Source: Trichomonas vaginalis G3
Taxonomy: Eukaryota > Parabasalia > Trichomonadida > Trichomonadidae
Length of the DNA: 64,000 nucleotides
Direction of reading: 5' to 3'
Assembly: GCF_026262505.1 (NCBI RefSeq)
Contig: NC_067207.1
Location: forward strand, 22,288,082-22,352,081
Made by a program: the position numbers and the translations under genes. The first letter of the stretch is position 1; each line of letters begins with the position of its first letter. The notes beneath the pieces are model-generated. The model had not been told where the DNA came from and made no database searches. It saw only the letters and a list, made by a program, of their open reading frames with translations. Positions 57,641-64,000 of the stretch are shown piece by piece.

Positions 57641-58574
57641 TCGAAGAGGAATAAAAATTAATTATGGAGTGAGTTAACAATTCTCTTTATTAAATTCATC
57701 TCTACTTCAATCATATTATTTATTCTATTAATTCTTTTTTTGCTTCACTCAGTTTAGGTTGACAGGTAAGTTTCTATTTTTCGATTATTTCTTTCCTCTC
57801 TTTATCGTTTTCAATTACTTTAGTTTTATGGGCATCAGCACCACCGCATTCGGGCTTCTTTTGTAATAGCATATTTTTGATTTAATTTCTGTTTAGTTTC
57901 TTCTTTATATAATATCATTCGTCTGGACTCTAATATCTTAATGTGAATCAAGGACTCTTGCTGCTTTGTTGTCACCATTTCTTACGAAATTATAAACAAA
58001 TGTTTCTTCCAATATTATCACATTGGGTCAATCATAATTTCAACATCTTATTGCAATAATGAATAAAATATTCTAAATACTATTCTAAATTTTTTTGCAT
58101 CCTTGAATTACTATTCCGCATAATCACTATCTGATAATAGTTTCTTGGGTTAATAGCTGAATAAAAATGAATCTTTCGTGATGGTTCTCTCTTATATAAT
58201 TCTTTACTTCGTAATCTCTCACATGTGAATAATTGATGAAGGAAACAGAGATTTAACCACGTGATTTATTGTTTCCGAAATCTTGAGTGAATATGGTCTA
58301 AGTCCCACCCGCTATACTAATTTCTGATGTCGAATAAATCTGCATTCATATAGGAGCGTTTTTGTTTTCTTACAATGACTTGCTCTAAATTGAGAAGAAG
58401 AACCCAGCATTGATTTTATTTTCCATTTTGCAGTGTTTAATACCGAAGAATTAAATTTAAATTCACAACTTTCCCGACATTAAAACCTATGATATTAGTT
58501 TATTGAATTCCTCATCTAGAAGTTCTTTAATGCTTCCTTCTGTTTTCTTCATTAATGTTTGGAACAAAAGTCCT
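57641..58574. other. Decayed sequence between element 2 and the BspA array
   Basis: Short protein-like stretches can be read on the minus strand (for example near 57,930-58,010, EETFVYNFVRNGDN), but no intact frame or named domain. It may be the outer part of element 2. It ends abruptly at 58,574, where BspA-like homology starts mid-gene. Confidence 0.45.
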
Positions 58575-59350
58575 GAATTTCCTGATTCAGTTGAAGAGTT
58601 TGGTAATAACATCATCTCAAAATCTCAAATTACTGAAATTCACATTCCATTTCACCTTACTACGTTTCATCACAGAGGACCTCTTGAGTTTAATAATAAA
58701 TTAGAAAAATACTCAATTGATGAGAATCAAGCGAATTTTCAAGTAAAAGACGGAATTTTGTACTCAAAAGATATGACGAAATTGGTAAATGTGCCACCAA
58801 ATTACCAGTCTAAAATATTAACGATACCATATGGAGTAACTTCAATACTTCCAGGTGCAACAGGTTGTTTGCAAAATGTTGAGCATTTATATATACCGCA
58901 GACAGTCCAATCTATTACAGGTTTGTTATATGAGCCAAAATCAATTAAATCTATAACAATTTATCGAAAAGAAATTCAACAAAAGAAATAGCATGGTATG
59001 ATCCATATGGATTCGGATTTTATAATTCAGCAGTTCAGAAAAAAGATATTATTTATACGAATTCAAGTTTATATGCAACATATTACAAAGAAAATAGAAC
59101 AGTTGTTATATCATCAACTAATGAGAGTAATAGATACGAATATCAAGATGAAATACTTAAAATGAACACGAACATAAACACGATCATATATCCTAAATCT
59201 GTATCAAAGATATCATCATCTTCTTTCAAACCTCTTAGTCACATCAATTCACAGTTGATGATTTCACAAACTACACTACAATTTCTATCTATATACTTCA
59301 AAAACACATTCCTGTGTCATCAATATTTCTCTTTACACGCTCTTTATTAA
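58575..59350 (+). pseudogene. BspA-like protein fragment, copy A
   Basis: Homology to the other copies begins sharply at 58,575 (EFPDSVEEFGNNIIS) without the N-terminal part, and a one-base change near 58,974 ends the first frame, so the rest lies in another frame. The fragment carries the leucine-rich BspA-type units (DGILYSKDMTKLVNVPPNYQ, LYIPQTVQSITGLL). It was probably truncated by a rearrangement joining it to element 2 sequence. Confidence 0.75.
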
Positions 59351-59740
59351 TTTTTTTATGTTATTTTAAATCACATCAAAAAAACATGATTATAAAAGCC
59401 TGTGTTTTGAGTGAGTAATCATCGATTTTTCTGATATCATTGAGAAGTGCTATTCAATGAGAGAAATTATAGTAATATTGAATTGAAATAAAAAATTGAT
59501 TCTTTTGCAATTTTCCATTAATATCTATTGTGATTCAATAGGGGAAAATTTGCATAAAAAATTAACAATCAAATTTTTCAATTGCGCGGATTCATTTTGA
59601 ATTATTCAGCATTGAATTATTAGGCTCTATTTCGATTCAATCTAACTTACATGCTATTTTAGAACAAAAGTAGAAATATATAGTATCATTCAAATTTTTT
59701 CAATTTTTTCCTAATTTAACTCATACATTTTTGAACGGGA
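59351..59740. other. Spacer in the BspA array
   Basis: AT-rich; the same sequence recurs after copy C (62,324-62,674). No gene seen; any promoter for copy B would lie here. Confidence 0.55.
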
Positions 59741-60700
59741 TATGATTGGGATGAGCCAACCAAAACACTTACAATCACTACTAGTGCAAATTCTATTGAT
59801 AGTAACCAATGGGAGCATAAAATTGATGCGGTTCATATTAAAATCCATGGTCCGGTTAAAAAAATTGAAGATTCAGCATTTATGGATTATTACAAATTGG
59901 AAACAATTGAATTTCCTGATTCAGTTGAAGAGTTTGGTAATAACATCATCTCAAAATCTCAAATTACTGAAATTCACATTCCATTTCACCTTACTACGTT
60001 TCATCACAGAGGACCTCTTGAGTTTAATAATAAATTAGAAAAATACTCAATTGATGAGAATCAAGCGAATTTTCAAGTAAAAGACGGAATTTTGTACTCA
60101 AAAGATATGACGAAATTGGTAAATGTGCCACCAAATTACCAGTCTAAAATATTAACGATACCATATGGAGTAACTTCAATACTTCCAGGTGCAACAGGTT
60201 GTTTGCAAAATGTTGAGCATTTATATATACCGCAGACAGTCCAATCTATTACAGGTTTGTTATATGAGCCAAAATCAATTAAATCTATAACAATTTATCG
60301 AAAAGAAAATTCAACAAAAGAAATAGCATGGTATGATCCATATGGATTCGGATTTTATAATTCAGCAGTTCAGAAAAAAGATATTATTTATACGAATTCA
60401 AGTTTATATGCAACATATTACAAAGAAAATAGAACAGTTGTTATATCATCAACTAATGAGAGTAATAGATACGAATATCAAGATGAAATACTTAAAATGA
60501 ACACGAACATAAACACGATCATATATCCTAAATCTGTATCAAAGATATCATCATCTTCTTTCAAACCTCTTAGTCACAATCAATTCACAGTTGATGATTT
60601 CACAAACTACACTACAATTTCTATCTATAACTTCAAATACACATTCCTGTGTATCAATGTTTCTCTTTACCATCTTCAATTTCTTCTTCCTTATTTTTAA
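59741..60700 (+). pseudogene. BspA-like surface protein, copy B (no start codon)
   Basis: The frame reads from 59,741 (YDWDEPTKTLTITTSANS) to 60,700, but an in-frame TGA at 59,732 precedes it and the first ATG is internal (59,882). The usual signal peptide is therefore absent. BspA-type leucine-rich units are clear (IEFPDSVEEFGNN, YSKDMTKLVNVPPNYQ, IPYGVTSILPGATGC, IPQTVQSIT). The C-terminus is short and lacks the membrane anchor seen in many family members. Nearly identical to copy D; differs in the last residues. Intact relatives are surface or secreted adhesins. Confidence 0.75.
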
Positions 60701-61326
60701 TGTTGACATAGTAAAGAATCCTTTTGCATTTCTAATAATCAAATCCTCTTTATAACTTTTATAGATATAGTAGGATAAAAAGCAGATTATTATCTAATAT
60801 TATCTAATATTCCATAAATTATTTTATTTTTTGATGAAAATATCTTTATTTTATATCATAATGATAATACTATCGCTATTGCGCATTTCTGTTTTTCTTC
60901 AGTGTGAATTGATACTTACAACCATTCCAATGATATTCATTTATTGAATTAATACTAGCATCAAAATTATTTGAAAATCATTTATGAGTGTGTTGATTTC
61001 TTATGCAATCATTACGCATCCTAAAAAATATAATATTCAATTTTTGGTTTTTATATGGGGTGCAAAAAAAGCGCAAAACTGATTATTTAAAATTCGAATT
61101 TGACGATTATTTGGAGTTGACGATTATAAATAATCAAATCCATTAATAAAGTATAGACAACAATTGCGTATGCAAAATATATAAAAGAAAAAATAAATAC
61201 ATCTTTTGTCCACTTTACGCCGATAGATTTTTAAACGTCCAAATAATACGCAGTTTGAATGTAAAATAATCGGTTTTGTACTTTTAGGAAAACCCTAATT
61301 TTTTTTTTAATCTTATAAGATGCATT
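60701..61326. other. Spacer in the BspA array
   Basis: AT-rich spacer also found after copy D. No gene seen. Confidence 0.55.
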
Positions 61327-62323
61327 AGCATACAAGTATGATTGGGATCTGTCATCGAAAACTCTCACTATTACCACAAGTTCAGCATCATTTGAAGAAC
61401 CTCAATCAGAGAAAAAACAAGAAGCAGTTCATATTAAAATTCAAGGTCCGGTTAAAAAGATAGGCGAATTTGCATTTACTGATTATGTTAAACTTGAAAC
61501 AATCGAATTTCCTGATTCAGTTGAAGAATTTGGTAATAATATTATCACAAGTTCACAAATTAGAGAATTTCACATTCCGTATCATCTTAGAGTATTCCAT
61601 ACCAGTGAACCTCTCGAACATAATTATAAACTAGAAAAATATACAATAGATGAAAATCAACCGAATTATCAAGTACTAGATGGCATTTTATTCTCTAAAG
61701 ATATGATAAAATTAGTATGTGTTCCTCCAAATTATCAGTCTAAAATACTAACAGTTCCTTTTGGAGTAACTTCAATACTTTCCGGTTCTACAGAATGCTT
61801 ACAAATAGTTGAGCATTTATATATACCTCAAACAGTCCAATCTATTACGGCGCTTTTATTTCGACCTAAAGCTATCAAATCTGTAACAATATATCGAAAG
61901 CAAAATCCATATGAAGAAATTGCTTGGTCTGACCCATATGGATTCGGATTTTATAATTCAGCAGTTCAGAAAAAAGATATTATTTATACGAATTCAAGTT
62001 TATATGCAACATATTATAAAGAAAATAGAACAGTTGTTATATCATCAACTAATGAGAGTAATAGATACGAATATCAAGATGAAATACTTAAAATGAACAC
62101 GAACATAAACACGATCATATATCCTAAATCTGTATCAAAGATATCATCATCTTCTTTCAAACCTCTTAGTCACAATCAATTCACAGTTGATGATTTCACA
62201 AACTACACTACAATTTCTATCTATAACTTCAAATACACATTCCTGTGTCATCAATATTTCTCTTTACACGCTCCTTTATTAATTTTTTATGTTATTTTAT
62301 ATCATCACATCAAAAAAAAATGA
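61327..62323 (+). pseudogene. BspA-like surface protein, copy C (diverged, no start codon)
   Basis: Open from 61,327 (DALAYKYDWDLSSKTLTITT) to 62,323, but no ATG before 61,703, so the signal peptide start is missing. The 5' ~600 bp differ substantially from copies A, B and D, then from 61,934 the sequence is almost identical to copy A: a hybrid produced at the duplication junction. It ends with a hydrophobic stretch (APLLIFYVILYH) followed by lysines that may be a membrane anchor. Confidence 0.75.
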
Positions 62324-62674
62324 TTATAAAAGCCTGTGTTTTGAGTGAGTAATCATCGATTTTTCTGATATCATTGAGAAGTGCTATTCCAATGAGAGAA
62401 ATTATAGTAATATTGAATTGAAATAAAAATTGATTCTTTTGCAATTTTCCATTAATCATTGTGATTCAATAGGGGAAAAATTTGCATAAAAAATTAACAA
62501 TCAAATTTTCAATTGCCGCGGATTCATTTTGAATTATTCAGCATTGAATTATTAGGGCTCTATTTCGATTCAATCTAACTTACATGCTATTTTAGAACAA
62601 AAGTAGAAATATATAGTTATCATTCAAATTTTTTCAATTTTTTCCTAATTTAACTCATACATTTTTGAACGGGA

Positions 62675-63646
62675 TATGATTGGGATGAGCCAACCAAAAC
62701 ACTTACAATCACTACTAGTGCAAATTCTATTGATAGTAACCAATGGGAGCATAAAATTGATGCGGTTCATATTAAAATCCATGGTCCGGTTAAAAAAATT
62801 GAAGATTCAGCATTTATGGATTATTACAAATTGGAAACAATTGAATTTCCTGATTCAGTTGAAGAGTTTGGTAATAACATCATCTCAAAATCTCAAATTA
62901 CTGAAATTCACATTCCATTTCACCTTACTACGTTTCATCACAGAGGACCTCTTGAGTTTAATAATAAATTAGAAAAATACTCAATTGATGAGAATCAAGC
63001 GAATTTTCAAGTAAAAGACGGAATTTTGTACTCAAAAGATATGACGAAATTGGTAAATGTGCCACCAAATTACCAGTCTAAAATATTAACGATACCATAT
63101 GGAGTAACTTCAATACTTCCAGGTGCAACAGGTTGTTTGCAAAATGTTGAGCATTTATATATACCGCAGACAGTCCAATCTATTACAGGTTTGTTATATG
63201 AGCCAAAATCAATTAAATCTATAACAATTTATCGAAAAGAAAATTCAACAAAAGAAATAGCATGGTATGATCCATATGGATTCGGATTTTATAATTCAGC
63301 AGTTCAGAAAAAAGATATTATTTATACGAATTCAAGTTTATATGCAACATATTACAAAGAAAATAGAACAGTTGTTATATCATCAACTAATGAGAGTAAT
63401 AGATACGAATATCAAGATGAAATACTTAAAATGAACACGAACATAAACACGATCATATATCCTAAATCTGTATCAAAGATATCATCATCTTCTTTCAAAC
63501 CTCTTAGTCACAATCAATTCACAGTTGATGATTTCACAAACTACACTACAATTTCTATCTATAACTTCAAATACACATTCCTGTGTCATCAATGTTTCTC
63601 TTTACCATCTTCAATTTCTTCTTCCTTATTTTTAATGTTGACATAG
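62675..63646 (+). pseudogene. BspA-like surface protein, copy D (no start codon)
   Basis: Second-unit counterpart of copy B, nearly identical over its length and likewise without an upstream in-frame ATG (first ATG 62,816). It ends in a slightly different C-terminus (CFSLPSSISSSLFLMLT). Downstream (63,647-64,000) is the same AT-rich spacer as after copy B, and the duplication continues past the window. Confidence 0.75.
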
Positions 63647-64000
63647 TAAAGAATCCTTTTGCATTTCTAATAATCAAATCCTCTTTATAACTTTTATAGA
63701 TATAGTAGGATAAAAAGCAGATTATTATCTAATATTATCTAATATTCCATAAATTATTTTATTTTTTTGATGAAAATATCTTTATTTTATATCATAATGA
63801 TAATACTATCGCTATTGCGCATTTCTGTTTTTCTTCAGTGTGAATTGATACTTACAACCATTCCAATGATATTCATTTATTGAATTAATACTAGCATCAA
63901 AATTATTTGAAAATCATTTATGAGTGTGTTGATTTCTTATGCAATCATTACGCATCCTAAAAAATATAATATTCAATTTTTGGTTTTTATATGGGGTGCA

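Larger units (their letters stand above)
59003..64000 (+). repeat. 2.93-kb tandem segmental duplication
   Basis: The segment 59,003-61,933 is repeated from 61,934 to beyond the window end, with an offset of 2,931-2,934 bp and very few differences. Each unit holds the 3' part of one BspA-like copy, a spacer, a full copy, a spacer and, in the first unit, the 5' part of a more diverged copy. Confidence 0.85.

Noticed and set aside
1-64000. tRNA, rRNA or other structured RNA genes.
   Set aside because: I saw no convincing T-arm or anticodon-arm arrangement or rRNA-like sequence by eye; a covariance-model scan would be decisive.

Overview
The window looks like nuclear DNA of a parabasalid, most likely Trichomonas vaginalis or a close relative. 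The pointers are a strongly AT-rich background, intron-free host genes, TCAYW initiators 10-20 bases before start codons, large ankyrin-repeat proteins, BspA-like surface proteins, a right-handed beta-helix (Pmp-like) protein, a Rab GTPase, a Myb factor, and abundant Maverick/Polinton-class elements. The species is an inference; no rRNA or tRNA gene is visible to settle it.

Layout. 1-7.5 kb is host sequence: the C-terminal part of a single-pass surface protein, a beta-helix protein, a small multi-pass membrane protein and a 12-repeat ankyrin protein. 7,496-31,750 is one Maverick/Polinton-class element (element 1, 24,255 bp), with inverted terminal repeats, a perfect 6-bp target duplication (aatgca), and long subterminal blocks built on the palindrome TGTTAGATCTAACA. 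It carries an SF3 helicase, a packaging ATPase, capsid-type genes, an integrase remnant, two KilA-N genes, an HNH endonuclease, a phage-tail-fibre-like protein, an adenine DNA methylase and several small virion-like proteins. I see no protein-primed DNA polymerase B. 31.9-43.4 kb is host sequence again: an hAT-like transposase gene, a bromodomain-NET (BET) gene, a Rab of the 2/4/14 group, a two-repeat Myb gene, a decayed F5/8-type-C-like gene, a GH15-like glycosidase split by one frameshift, an ankyrin pseudogene and two small unknown genes.

About 45.05-57.64 kb is a second, older and more decayed relative (element 2). It shares the capsid, ATPase, minor-capsid-like, tail-fibre-like, KilA-N, SF3-helicase and small amphipathic genes with element 1, but I see no integrase, methylase or terminal repeats. 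A 920-bp near-perfect hairpin sits inside it. 58.6-64 kb is a tandem array of start-less BspA-like copies created by a 2.93-kb duplication.

How the elements would work, by inference from family knowledge: helicase for replication; ATPase, major and minor capsid proteins for a virion; tail-fibre-like protein for attachment; amphipathic peptides for membrane penetration or DNA packing; integrase for insertion; KilA-N proteins, Dam-like methylase and HNH enzyme for DNA-level control. The features that stand out are palindromes embedded at one site of the KilA-N genes, recombination of one KilA-N gene between the two elements, defective partial gene copies beside their parents, and the large set of shared palindromic repeats.
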